Source of the DNA: an uncultured Eubacteriales bacterium
GTDB taxonomy: Bacteria; Bacillota; Clostridia; Oscillospirales; Butyricicoccaceae
Direction of reading: 5' to 3'
Assembly (NCBI GenBank): GCA_900555855.1
Contig: USML01000028.1
Coordinates: forward strand, 1 to 18,602
DNA: 18,602 bases
Within the stretch, counting starts at the first letter, position 1, and each line of letters opens with the position of its first letter. Position numbers and translations under genes: made by a program. The notes under the pieces were generated by a model that did no database searches, was not told the DNA's origin, and saw only the letters and a list, made by a program, of their open reading frames with translations. Shown in pieces: positions 10,246 through 17,422 of this stretch.

Positions 10246-10935
10246 ATGGCTCCGAAAAACAAGTTTACAAGGGAAGAAATGGTGCAGGCGGCGCTGCAGG
10301 TGGTGCGGGCCGGCGGGATCGACAGCCTGACCGCAAAGACGCTGGCCGACGCGCTGGGCACCTCCACCCAGCCGGTGTTTACGGCCTTTGGCTCCATGGA
10401 GCGTGTCCGGCAGGCGGTCTATGCCGCCGCCGTGGACATTTACGACGGGTATGCAGACGCGGGGCTGCAGGAGGAGATCCCCTTTTTGGGCATTGGGATG
10501 CAATACATCCGCTTTGCCCGGGAGGAGCCGGAGCTTTACCGGTTTTTGTTTTTGACCCGGGCGCAGGATCCGCAATACAGCGCCATGCAGTCCATGCAGC
10601 ATCTGCAGATGCTGGTCCGCCCCACGCTGATGCGCATTTACCGCATCTCTGCCGGGGAAGCTGATCTCTATTTCCGCGACCTGTGGCTCGTGGTACACAG
10701 CCTGTCCACCCTGATCGTCACCGGCGACTGTCCCTATTCCGACGGGGAGATCGGCCGGATCCTCACGGGCTTCAGCCTGAGCCTCTGCAGATCCATCAAG
10801 GAGATCCCCGGCTTTGCCGCCGGCGCCTTTGACCGGGACGCGCTCTTCCGCACCCTGCGGGGGAAGCCGGGGGAGGACGCCCGGGAAGGAGACGCGGAAG
10901 GAAAGAAGGAGCAGCATGAAAATTCTTGTGTTTAA
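10246..10935 (+). CDS. TetR/AcrR-family transcriptional regulator
   Basis: A 229-residue one-component regulator. The N-terminal helix-turn-helix spans about residues 9-55 (EEMVQAALQVVRAGGIDSLTAKTLADALGTSTQPVFTAFGSMERVRQAVYA compared by eye with the TetR fold). The rest is a helical ligand and dimerisation domain typical of regulators for small hydrophobic compounds. Start ATG 10246 follows GAAAGGA at 10231-10237; an earlier ATG at 10198 lies between the promoter and this ribosome site and is less likely. The last 20 nt overlap the oxidoreductase gene, indicating one transcript, so that gene is a probable target. The C-terminal 25 or so residues are charged and low-complexity and may be an extension created by the overlap. 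Confidence 0.88.
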   Translation: MAPKNKFTREEMVQAALQVVRAGGIDSLTAKTLADALGTSTQPVFTAFGSMERVRQAVYAAAVDIYDGYADAGLQEEIPFLGIGMQYIRFAREEPELYRFLFLTRAQDPQYSAMQSMQHLQMLVRPTLMRIYRISAGEADLYFRDLWLVVHSLSTLIVTGDCPYSDGEIGRILTGFSLSLCRSIKEIPGFAAGAFDRDALFRTLRGKPGEDAREGDAEGKKEQHENSCV

Positions 10936-11599
10936 CGGAAGCCCCAAGAAGGAAAAAAGCGACACCATGCACATCACCCGGGCCTTTCTGGCGGGCATGA
11001 ACGAGCTTGCGCCCCAGGAGGTGCAGACCGTGGAGGTGGCCGACCGGAGCATTGCCTTCTGCAGAGGCTGCTTTGCCTGCAAATACAATGGCGGGCATTG
11101 CCGGATCGACGACGATATGGGGGAGATCCTGAAGCAGATGCTGGCCAGCGATCTGCTGCTGTTCAGCTATCCGCTTTACTGCTACGGGATGCCCGCAATG
11201 CTGAAAAATCTCATTGACCGCACCCTGCCTCTGTCATCAATGGCAATGGCAGAATCCGGCGGACGCTATGTCCATGTAGGCGGGCGGGACTGTTCCCATC
11301 TTCGGTATCTGATGATATGCGGCTGCGGGTTCCCGAACAGTAAAAACAATTTTGAGGCGGCTGTGCAGCAGTTTGAGCTGCTGTTTCCGAGCGATCACAC
11401 GATCCTGACCGTACCGGAAAGCCCTATGTTCAATGCGCCCGAGGCGGCTGTTGTGACCGTCCCGAGACTGGAGCTGGTTCGGAAAGCCGGGCGGCAGTAC
11501 GCGAAAAGCGGCGGGATCGACGCGGCACTTCTTGCCGAGATAGGCTCTCCCATGATACCGGAGGAAACTTACGCCCGGATCGTAAACGGAAATGCCTGA
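10916..11599 (+). CDS. Flavodoxin-fold NAD(P)H/FMN-dependent oxidoreductase
   Basis: A 227-residue protein of the NADPH-dependent FMN reductase/flavodoxin family. The flavin phosphate loop is VFNGSPKKEKSDT at about 5-17. A cysteine cluster CRGCFACKYNGGHC at 49-62 is common in one branch of this family, and SYPLYCYGMPAMLKNLIDR at about 84-102 lies near the flavin ring. The substrate is unknown; quinones, nitro compounds or iron-sulfur partners are all possible. The start overlaps the TetR gene and has AAGGAG just upstream. Codon style changes within the gene: the first 100 codons are GC-rich like region A, while from about TCA TCA at 11,234 onward ATA, GTA and GCA codons appear, as in region B. 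The reading frame and family similarity stay intact, so this is either a recombinant gene or an assembly join in a conserved segment. Confidence 0.88.
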   Translation: MKILVFNGSPKKEKSDTMHITRAFLAGMNELAPQEVQTVEVADRSIAFCRGCFACKYNGGHCRIDDDMGEILKQMLASDLLLFSYPLYCYGMPAMLKNLIDRTLPLSSMAMAESGGRYVHVGGRDCSHLRYLMICGCGFPNSKNNFEAAVQQFELLFPSDHTILTVPESPMFNAPEAAVVTVPRLELVRKAGRQYAKSGGIDAALLAEIGSPMIPEETYARIVNGNA

Positions 11600-11658
11600 A
11601 ATCAAGTCCTGCTTTCGCAAATTAAAATCAGAGGAAAAAACGGGAGAAACGATCGCGT

Positions 11659-12564
11659 ATGATAAAAGAAAACGACATATTGGAAGAAACACTTGCCGTA
11701 GCCGAAAACGGATATGAAAAAGCATATTGGTATCTGCTTGACGTATATGAGCATAACGCCGAGCGCTGCGGGGCGCAGACTCTGTATTTTCTCGCATGTC
11801 TTGCGGGCGGAGCGGGAATGACGGCGACATCGCTGGACTGGCTGAGAAAATCCATTGCGGAAAACGGTTGGTGGTATCGCCCGGAGGTGCTTTGCGACGA
11901 CGATCTTGATAAGCTTCGGGACGACCCCGAATTCATATTGCTGAAAGCTCTTTCCGACGGACGTTACCGGGCTGCCGCCGAAAAGACGAAAGCGCTGTTC
12001 TCATGGGAAAAGAAGACTGCCGAAAACCTCTTTCTGGCGGTCCACGGAAACACGCAGAACGCCGAAACGGCACGAGAGGACTGGGCGCCGATGCTCGGCG
12101 CGGACAGCCGCTGGCAGACGGAAACGGTGCAGAGCGGTGAGCCCGACGGATACGGTACATATCGGTGGAGCTATGATAATACTTCGTACCTGCCCTTGGC
12201 AGGGGCAATCGAAAAAGTGCGGGGCGAGGGATATAAAAGGATAGTGTGCGGCGGCTTTTCCGCGGGATGCGACATGCTGCTGCGCGCGGCGGTGTTCTCG
12301 CCCGCGCGCTGCGACACACTTATTTTGCAGAGCCCGTGGATACCCCTGCTCGGGGATCATGAAAAGGAGATTACAGAAGCCCTCGGTCAAAAGGATATCA
12401 AACTCATTATTTCATGCGGCTCGGACGATGATGACTGTCTGCCCATGGCAAAAGATCTGTACAACGCCGTCCGTAAGGCAGGACTTTGCGCAAATCTTTT
12501 TATTCATAAGAACGACAGGCACCGTTTCCCCAACGAGCCGAGTGTATCGCTTGATCTGCTGTAG
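11659..12564 (+). CDS. Alpha/beta-hydrolase-fold protein with N-terminal TPR-like segment
   Basis: A 301-residue protein whose exact function I do not recognise. Residues 1-100 look like degenerate TPR helices: YFLACLAGGAGMTATSLDWLRKSI followed by LDKLRDDPEFILLK, a pattern often seen at the end of TPR groups. Residues 120-300 resemble an alpha/beta hydrolase. AVHGNTQN (128-134) fits the oxyanion region, GGFSAG holds the probable nucleophile Ser201, SCGSDDDD (252-259) may supply the acid, and NDRHRFP holds the probable catalytic His288. There is no signal peptide, so it is probably a cytosolic esterase or peptidase-like enzyme. A GGGAGAA site precedes ATG 11659. It lies 59 nt after the oxidoreductase with no terminator visible between. 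Codon use is of the region B type. Confidence 0.7.
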   Translation: MIKENDILEETLAVAENGYEKAYWYLLDVYEHNAERCGAQTLYFLACLAGGAGMTATSLDWLRKSIAENGWWYRPEVLCDDDLDKLRDDPEFILLKALSDGRYRAAAEKTKALFSWEKKTAENLFLAVHGNTQNAETAREDWAPMLGADSRWQTETVQSGEPDGYGTYRWSYDNTSYLPLAGAIEKVRGEGYKRIVCGGFSAGCDMLLRAAVFSPARCDTLILQSPWIPLLGDHEKEITEALGQKDIKLIISCGSDDDDCLPMAKDLYNAVRKAGLCANLFIHKNDRHRFPNEPSVSLDLL

Positions 12565-12620
12565 GCGATATGCAGTATCTCTTTTAAGTTTTATCGAGTA
12601 GTTACTTTGCACGTCGGATA

Positions 12621-12649
12621 TTGACAACGCCGGGGTTTCTATGTATAAT
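12621..12649 (+). promoter_or_regulatory. Consensus sigma-A promoter ahead of a short terminated transcript
   Basis: TTGACA (12621-12626) and TATAAT (12644-12649) are perfect consensus boxes with a 17-nt spacer. Transcription should start near 12656. The first thing transcribed is a stretch of about 50 nt ending in an intrinsic terminator, and the LOG-family gene lies beyond it. Confidence 0.88.
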
Positions 12650-12655
12650 ACCGTT

Positions 12656-12705
12656 GGGTGAGTACCTACCGGCATTTAGTCTAAGTCTGAATGCCGCTTT
12701 TTATT
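12656..12705 (+). ncRNA. Candidate small RNA or attenuated leader upstream of the LOG gene
   Basis: Between the expected start and a T-rich tail lies a 50-nt unit with a terminator. The hairpin pairs CGGCATTTAG (12670-12679) with CTGAATGCCG (12687-12696), 10 bp including one G-U pair around a 7-nt loop, and is followed by CTTTTTATT. The 5' part GGGTGAGTACCTACC can form only a small hairpin. Full termination would give a free RNA of about 50 nt; conditional termination would make it a leader controlling the gene about 95 nt downstream. I do not recognise a known riboswitch class. Confidence 0.55.
12670..12705 (+). terminator. Intrinsic terminator of the short leader transcript
   Basis: A 10-bp stem with a 7-nt loop and a T-rich tail lies only about 15 nt after the expected start. 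It stands too far from the upstream hydrolase gene (about 105 nt, with a promoter between) to serve mainly as that gene's terminator, although it could do both. Confidence 0.78.
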
Positions 12706-12799
12706 AAGCCCGTATTAATTTGCAGAGCGCTTATTGCGTCATGCTTTTGCAAAATGAAACGAACGGAACTGAAATCTACATAAAAAGGGGCATGTACAT

Positions 12800-13336
12800 A
12801 TGAATATAACGGTTTATCTCGGCGCAAACGAAGGAAACGATGCATCACTTCGCCGTGCTGCCGCAGAGCTCGGCACATGGATAGGCGAGAGCGGGAATGC
12901 ACTGGTATACGGCGGCTCAAAATCGGGACTGATGGGCGTTCTGGCTGACAGCACTCTCGGGGCAGGCGGAGAAGTTACCGGCGTTGAGCCGCAGTTTTTC
13001 ATTGAGAGTGAATTTCAGCATGACGGCTTGACAAAACTTATTGTGACAAAGGATATGTCGGAGCGCAAGGGCAAAATGATAGAGCTGGGAGACGCGTTTA
13101 TTGCCTTTCCCGGCGGCACGGGGACTCTGGAGGAGATCGCAGAGGTAATGTCAAAGGTCTCTCTCGGGCACATAGACGCTCCGTGTATACTCTATAATCT
13201 GAACGGATACTATAACAGTCTGCGTGAGCTTCTCGCCTGCATGATATCAAAAGGGCTGTCCACGGAGGAGCGGCAGAAGGGCATATATTTTGCCGATAAT
13301 CTTTGGCAGATAAAAGCTATTCTGCAAAACAGATAG
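12800..13336 (+). CDS. LOG-family protein (probable nucleoside 5'-monophosphate phosphoribohydrolase)
   Basis: The LOG family (often misannotated as lysine decarboxylase) releases the base from nucleoside monophosphates, in plants and some bacteria from cytokinin nucleotides. The protein has 178 residues, the usual length. The Rossmann-like fold shows LVYGGSKSGLMG at about 35-46. The family signature reads SERKGKMIELGDAFIAFPGGTGTLEE, with PGGTGTLEE at 104-112 carrying the catalytic glutamate, and Arg89 is conserved. The bacterial substrate is not known. ATG 12800 follows AAGGGG at 12785-12790. The bile salt hydrolase gene follows after 74 nt with no visible terminator, so the two may share a transcript. 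Confidence 0.9.
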   Translation: MNITVYLGANEGNDASLRRAAAELGTWIGESGNALVYGGSKSGLMGVLADSTLGAGGEVTGVEPQFFIESEFQHDGLTKLIVTKDMSERKGKMIELGDAFIAFPGGTGTLEEIAEVMSKVSLGHIDAPCILYNLNGYYNSLRELLACMISKGLSTEERQKGIYFADNLWQIKAILQNR

Positions 13337-13410
13337 ATCTTTCGCCGCGGGGCTTTGCGGCAGATCATACTATGAAAATGTGCGGCGGAATGAAAACGGA
13401 GGAAAATATC

Positions 13411-14385
13411 ATGTGTACGGCAGCGACCTACAAAACAAAGGATTTTTATTTCGGCAGAACGCTTGACTACGAATTTTCTTACGGGGACAGGATAACCGTT
13501 ACCCCGAGGGGTTATGCGTTCGATCTCAGGTGCGGCGGCAGGATAGAAAATCATTACGCGATGATAGGCATGGCGTGCGTCATGAACGGCTATCCTTTGT
13601 ATTATGACGCCGTCAACGAAAAGGGGCTTTGCATAGCAGGGCTCAATTTCGTGGGAAACGCCTATTATAATAAACCCGCGGCGGGCAAAGAAAATATCGC
13701 CCAGTTTGAGCTGATACCGCTCATTCTCGGCAAATGCGCTGCGGTGGACGAGGCGCGGCATCTGCTTGAAGGCATAAACATTACGGATACTCCGTTTGCG
13801 GACGGGCTGCCTGCGGCGCAGCTTCACTGGATAATTGCGGACAAGGGCGGCTGCATAACGCTTGAATCGGTGAAGGACGGACTGAAAGTTTATGATAATC
13901 CCGTAGGTGTTCTCACGAACAACCCGCCTTTTGAGACGCAGATGTTCAATCTCAACAACTATATGCACCTTTCGGCGGAAAACAGGGAAAATACCTTTGC
14001 AAAAGGGCTGTCCCTTGACAGATACAGCCGGGGCATGGGAGCCATGGGTCTGCCGGGCGATCTGTCGTCGCAGTCCAGATTTGTCCGCGCGGCTTTTGTT
14101 AAAATGAACTCCGTCTCGGGCGACTCCGAGGAGGAAAGCGTCAGCCAGTTTTTCCACATTCTCGCAAGTGTTGATCAGCAGCGCGGCTGCTGCAAGGTGG
14201 GAGATGGCAAATATGAAGTTACACTGTACACTTCATGCTGCAACGCACAAAAGGGGATATACTACTACACCACCTACGGCAATCACCGTATAAGCGCCGT
14301 TGACATGCGAAAGGAAAATCTGGACGGCGAGAGCCTTATCGTATATACTCCGGTGAGCGGCGAGCAGATATATTTTCAGAATTAG
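13411..14385 (+). CDS. bsh: Bile salt hydrolase / choloylglycine hydrolase (Ntn hydrolase)
   Basis: Cleaves the amide bond of glycine- or taurine-conjugated bile salts, releasing free bile acid, typically in the cytosol of gut bacteria. ATG 13411 is chosen because removal of Met exposes the nucleophile Cys2 (MCTAATYKTKDFYFGRTLDY) and GGAGGA at 13398-13403 is well spaced; the open frame upstream to 13303 would bury Cys2 and is wrong. The 324-residue length is right. The catalytic set is present by position: Cys2, Arg16, Asp19, Asn79 in GLNF, Asn170 in GVLTNNPPFE, and Arg226 in SSQSRFVRAAF. The blocks AQLHW, LNNYM and MGLPGDLSS closely match intestinal bile salt hydrolases as I remember them. 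Penicillin V acylase is the alternative in this superfamily, but GLNF and the NYM loop favour bile salts. Confidence 0.92.
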   Translation: MCTAATYKTKDFYFGRTLDYEFSYGDRITVTPRGYAFDLRCGGRIENHYAMIGMACVMNGYPLYYDAVNEKGLCIAGLNFVGNAYYNKPAAGKENIAQFELIPLILGKCAAVDEARHLLEGINITDTPFADGLPAAQLHWIIADKGGCITLESVKDGLKVYDNPVGVLTNNPPFETQMFNLNNYMHLSAENRENTFAKGLSLDRYSRGMGAMGLPGDLSSQSRFVRAAFVKMNSVSGDSEEESVSQFFHILASVDQQRGCCKVGDGKYEVTLYTSCCNAQKGIYYYTTYGNHRISAVDMRKENLDGESLIVYTPVSGEQIYFQN

Positions 14386-14529
14386 TTTCCGTTGATAAAA
14401 ATAGGGCGTACGGTGCTTGGCGCTGCATATGCATCGGTTGAGAGGGCAGCGATTGTATTTGTGCATTTTTATAAGATTTTCGGTAATGCGGCGGGGGCGG
14501 ATTTTTCAAAAATGCCGTGAAAAAAGCAA

Positions 14530-14558
14530 TTGAATTTTCTCGGGTTTTGTGCTATAAT
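14530..14558 (+). promoter_or_regulatory. Promoter of the MATE pump leader
   Basis: TTGAAT (14530-14535) and TATAAT (14553-14558) are separated by 17 nt. The expected start is near 14564, and the transcript meets an intrinsic terminator within 50 nt, before the MATE gene's ribosome site. Confidence 0.85.
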
Positions 14559-14563
14559 AACTT

Positions 14564-14614
14564 AAACGAGTGGCAGAAATGCGTAAGTCCGGTTTGGACT
14601 TGCGCATTTTTTTT
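14564..14614 (+). promoter_or_regulatory. Attenuator leader of the MATE gene, candidate riboswitch
   Basis: A leader of about 50 nt ends in a strong terminator and is followed at once by the MATE ribosome site GGGAGG. The terminator must be relieved for the gene to be expressed from this promoter, the layout of an 'on' riboswitch. The 5' AAAC (14564-14567) could pair with GTTT in the terminator loop (14592-14595), a possible pseudoknot. The guanidine-IV (mepA motif) class is known to precede MATE pumps in Clostridia and to act through termination, so it is the first class to test; I cannot confirm its consensus by eye. A plain attenuator or sRNA is the alternative. Confidence 0.45.
14578..14614 (+). 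terminator. Intrinsic terminator in the MATE leader
   Basis: AATGCGTAAGTCC (14578-14590) pairs with GGACTTGCGCATT (14596-14608) in a 13-bp stem with one G-U pair and a 5-nt loop, followed by an unbroken T run to 14614. It lies upstream of the MATE gene, between promoter and start codon. Confidence 0.88.
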
Positions 14615-14637
14615 GCCTTATGGGAGGTTATACATAT

Positions 14638-16047
14638 ATGGAAAAATCCGTGTCCGATCTTTCGTCCGAAAAGATAGGAAAGCTTATGCGCGGGTATGCC
14701 GTTCCGTGCATCATATCCCTGCTTGTCGGTGCGCTGTACAATATCGTGGATCAGATATTCATCGCCAACGCCGACTACCTCGGCTCATACGGAAACGCGG
14801 CAAACACCGTGGTCTTTCCGCTTACTGTCATAGCTCTGGGCATCGCTGTCATGATAGGCGACGGCTGCTGCGCCTTTGTCAGCATATCTCTCGGAGAAAA
14901 GAAAAGCGGCGACGCATCGCGCAGCGTCGGCAATTCGGTGATAATCTGCATAGCGTCGAGCATTGTGCTCACCGCCGTCTATCTTATTTTTGCCGAGCCT
15001 ATACTGACGGCTTTCGGCGGGCGGGTGAATGCCGAGACCTTCAGACTGTCAAAAGAATACTTCTTTTGGATCGCCGTCGGCATACCGTTTTATATGTTCG
15101 GGCAGGCGATGAACCCTGTGATACGCGCCGACGGAAGCCCGAAATTTGCCATGATATCCACTCTTGCGGGCGCTGCCGCCAATATAATAATTGACCCTAT
15201 ATTCATATTTGCCTTCAAATGGGGCATGATGGGCGCCGCCGTTGCCACCGTCATCGGGCAGGTCATAACGGCGCTTCTCGCCGTTTTGTATCTGTGCCGC
15301 GCAAAGACAGTTAAGATAAAGCGCGCCGATCTGAGACCATCGGGAAAGATCATCGGCAGAACTCTCTCGCTGGGGCTTTGCAGCTTTCTCGCGCAGATAT
15401 CTCTTGTGGCGGCGATGATGGCTATCAACAATATGATACGCAAATACGGTGCCGCGGACGATATATTCGGCATGGAGCAGTACGCGCAGATACCCATGGC
15501 AGTCGTCGGCATCGTCATGAAATTCTTTCAGATAGTTATATCTGTCGTTATAGGCATGGCTGCCGGATGTATCCCCATTGTGGGGTTCAATATGGGGGTA
15601 AAGCAGTACGGCAGGGTAAAGAGCCTGTTTTCGCGCCTTATCTGTGCCGAGGCGTGCGTCGGCGCGGCATCGCTTGTTGTTGCCGAAGTTTTCCCCGGCG
15701 CTCTGATACGGATCTTCGGCGCGGCGAACGAAAGCGTTTATTATACCGATTTTGCACTGAAAGCTTTCCGTATCTATCTTTGCATGATAGTCTTGGCGTG
15801 CGTCAACAAAGCCACGTTTATCTTTATGCAGGCTATGGGCAAGGCCGTGGAATCCACCCTGCTTTCAATGGTGCGCGAGATCGTGTTCGGCGTGGGATTC
15901 GCGCTGCTTCTGCCCGTATTCTTCGGGCTTGACGGCGTTCTTTATTCCATGCCCGTATCGGACATACTGACCGCTGTAATATCCGCGGTCCTCATTGCCG
16001 GAACATACAGGCAGCTTGACAGAGCGGGCGCAAAGCCCGCCGCGTGA
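14638..16047 (+). CDS. MATE-family multidrug efflux transporter (MepA-like)
   Basis: An integral membrane antiporter that expels cationic or other toxic small molecules using a sodium or proton gradient. The 469-residue protein has about 12 hydrophobic helices in two MatE halves. The first helix region is YAVPCIISLLVGALYNIVDQIFIA. The half-one motif PVIRADGSPKFAMISTLAGAAANIIIDPIFIF at about 160-190 is the classic MATE signature, and the second half carries GCIPIVGFNMGVKQYGRVKS. ATG 14638 with GGGAGG at 14622-14627 is preferred to ATG 14620, which overlaps that ribosome site and adds residues (MGGYTY) foreign to the family. The leader terminator just upstream suggests ligand-controlled expression. 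A strong terminator follows. Confidence 0.93.
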   Translation: MEKSVSDLSSEKIGKLMRGYAVPCIISLLVGALYNIVDQIFIANADYLGSYGNAANTVVFPLTVIALGIAVMIGDGCCAFVSISLGEKKSGDASRSVGNSVIICIASSIVLTAVYLIFAEPILTAFGGRVNAETFRLSKEYFFWIAVGIPFYMFGQAMNPVIRADGSPKFAMISTLAGAAANIIIDPIFIFAFKWGMMGAAVATVIGQVITALLAVLYLCRAKTVKIKRADLRPSGKIIGRTLSLGLCSFLAQISLVAAMMAINNMIRKYGAADDIFGMEQYAQIPMAVVGIVMKFFQIVISVVIGMAAGCIPIVGFNMGVKQYGRVKSLFSRLICAEACVGAASLVVAEVFPGALIRIFGAANESVYYTDFALKAFRIYLCMIVLACVNKATFIFMQAMGKAVESTLLSMVREIVFGVGFALLLPVFFGLDGVLYSMPVSDILTAVISAVLIAGTYRQLDRAGAKPAA

Positions 16048-16066
16048 TATATTCTAAGCTTTTGAA

Positions 16067-16102
16067 AACGCCTCCCGACCGAAAGGTCGGGAGGCGTTTT
16101 TT
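16067..16102. terminator. Bidirectional terminator between the MATE gene and dapA
   Basis: A perfect 14-bp stem, AACGCCTCCCGACC (16067-16080) with its complement (16085-16098), closes on a GAAA tetraloop. It is followed by a T run on the plus strand and, read in reverse, by TTTT from the AAAA on the left. It sits between convergent genes and can end both transcripts. Confidence 0.94.
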
Positions 16103-16143
16103 CCGTTGCCTGCGCACCTGCTGCGGAAAGCAGACGGCGGAGG

Positions 16144-17046
16144 TCACTCTTTGTTTGGACTGTCGGGGATAAGTCCCATGTCAGTCATAACGCTCAGAAG
16201 CCGCTCTGCTCCCGCTGCGGTCATTTTGCAAAGGGGCAGACGTACTTCGTCCGAGCACATTTGCATATATTTCAGTGCGCGCTTTACGGGTATGGGACTG
16301 AGCTCGCTGAAAAGAGCGGATATGAGCGGGAAAAGCTCTTTCTGCAGGCGCACCGCGCCGCAAAGCTTTCCGCTCTCGCAGGTGCGGCAAAGCTTTTGCG
16401 CCGCACCCGGCACGATGTTTGATACAACGGATATAAGTCCCGCGCCGCCGCAGGCGTAGAACGGGGCGCACAGCTCGTCGCAGCCGCAGTAGAACGCAAG
16501 CCTTGAGCCGAAGCGCTGTATAAGACGCGCGGCATAGGCTATGTCGCCCGATGCCTCTTTGACGGCACAGACGTTCGGTATTTTGCAAAGCCCCTCAAGC
16601 GCCGACTCTCCGAGGCGGAGTCCCGTTCGCTGCGGAACGTTGTAGACGATGATCGGCAGCCCGCAGGCGTCCGCAACGGCGCCGTAATGCAGATACAGCC
16701 CCTCGTCCGTTGCTTTGTTGTAGTAAGGGGTCACGCACAGAATGGCGTCGGCACCGTCGGATGCGGCGTCACGCGCAAACTGCGCCGCAAAATCCGTTGA
16801 CGGCGAGCCGCAGCCCGCTATAACGGGCACTCTGCCCGCGGCAGATTTTACGGTATGCGCGATTATGCGGCGTTTTTCGTCGCTGTGGAGCGTCGGCGCC
16901 TCACCCGTGGTCCCGCAGGGAATAAGGGCAGACACGCCCGCGGATATTTGAAATTCTATAAGCCTTGAAAGCGCCGCAAAGTCTACGGCTCCGTCGCGCA
17001 TGGGTGTGACCAGCGCCGTGGCGCAGCCGGTGAACGGTATGTACAT
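16144..17046 (-). CDS. dapA: 4-hydroxy-tetrahydrodipicolinate synthase
   Basis: Condenses pyruvate with aspartate semialdehyde in the first committed step to diaminopimelate and lysine, needed for peptidoglycan. The 300-residue TIM barrel shows the full active site, offset by two from E. coli numbering: Thr46-Thr47 in GTTGE, Tyr109 in TPYYNK, Tyr135 and Arg140 in YNVPQRT, and the Schiff-base Lys163 in AVKEASGD. The start at 17046 gives the normal N-terminus MYIPFTGCATALVTPM; an AAAGGG site lies about 13 nt upstream, a little far. Other aldolases of this superfamily (N-acetylneuraminate lyase, KDG aldolase) are possible, but the GTTGE and YNVPQRT pair favours DapA. It stands alone, without lysA or dapB nearby. 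Confidence 0.93.
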   Translation of the reverse strand: MYIPFTGCATALVTPMRDGAVDFAALSRLIEFQISAGVSALIPCGTTGEAPTLHSDEKRRIIAHTVKSAAGRVPVIAGCGSPSTDFAAQFARDAASDGADAILCVTPYYNKATDEGLYLHYGAVADACGLPIIVYNVPQRTGLRLGESALEGLCKIPNVCAVKEASGDIAYAARLIQRFGSRLAFYCGCDELCAPFYACGGAGLISVVSNIVPGAAQKLCRTCESGKLCGAVRLQKELFPLISALFSELSPIPVKRALKYMQMCSDEVRLPLCKMTAAGAERLLSVMTDMGLIPDSPNKE

Positions 17047-17080
17047 ATATATATTTCATCCCTTTCGCGTATTCAATGGT

Positions 17081-17086
17081 ATTATA
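17081..17086 (-). promoter_or_regulatory. Possible -10 element for dapA
   Basis: A perfect TATAAT lies on the minus strand about 35 nt before the dapA start. The matching -35 position (17104-17109, ATAACG on the minus strand) agrees with consensus at only three of six bases, so this is a weak call. Confidence 0.35.
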
Positions 17087-17131
17087 TTCCGAAAAGCCGA
17101 AAGCGTTATGGCGGCGCGGAGTTTTGCGTCA

Positions 17132-17160
17132 TTGACAGAGGGGGTGGGATGTGTTATAAT
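17132..17160 (+). promoter_or_regulatory. Consensus promoter reading into the hairpin region and queA
   Basis: TTGACA (17132-17137) and TATAAT (17155-17160) are perfect boxes with a 17-nt spacer. The expected start is near 17167, at the edge of the first long palindrome. The nearest plus-strand gene is queA, more than 500 nt downstream, so the promoter serves either a long structured leader or a separate non-coding RNA. Confidence 0.85.
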
Positions 17161-17239
17161 GGTCACATGACTCCTTGCAAATGCAAGGAGTCGGCGGCGT
17201 GCCGCCGCCCGTGCAGCATAGTATGCTGCACGATGTGAC

Positions 17240-17296
17240 ATTGACGGCCTCGCAAAAATGTCTGTGCGAGCACACATTTTTGCTTCGTGGTAAAAT
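17240..17296 (+). repeat. 57-bp hairpin repeat, copy 1
   Basis: Begins ATTGACGGCC and ends TTCGTGGTAAAAT. The centre folds as a 9-bp stem (GCAAAAATG with CATTTTTGC), a 2-nt TC bulge on the 5' side, a 4-bp stem (TGTG with CACA) and a CGAG loop. Copy 2 differs from it at only three positions. Confidence 0.85.
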
Positions 17297-17365
17297 ATGC
17301 TTGGAATTTTGCCTTGGGCAAAATCATAGCGGCTTCGCCGCTTCCGCGCTATGCGCGGCTGCGCA

Positions 17366-17422
17366 ATTGACGGCCTCGCAAAAATGTCTGTGCAAGCACA
17401 CATTTTCGCTTCGTGGTTAAAT
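17366..17422 (+). repeat. 57-bp hairpin repeat, copy 2
   Basis: Same head, tail and fold as copy 1, starting 126 nt after it. Differences are the loop (CAAG), one stem base that gives an A-C mismatch in the lower stem (T to C at repeat position 42) and one tail base. It looks like an intermediate between copies 1 and 3. Confidence 0.85.

Noticed and set aside
11592..11717. Short overlapping open frame (about 41 codons) starting within the end of the oxidoreductase gene
   Set aside because: No clear ribosome site, no recognisable product, and most of it is out of frame within the alpha/beta-hydrolase gene.
13303..13410. N-terminal extension of the bile salt hydrolase from an upstream ATG
   Set aside because: Ntn hydrolases of this family need Cys at position 2 after Met removal; the ribosome site and the MCTAAT start at 13411 fit, and the extension overlaps the LOG gene.
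14421..14451. Weak stem CGCTGC/GCAGCG after the bile salt hydrolase gene as a terminator
   Set aside because: Only 6 bp with a loop of about 19 nt and no proper T tract; the sequence does not support a confident call.
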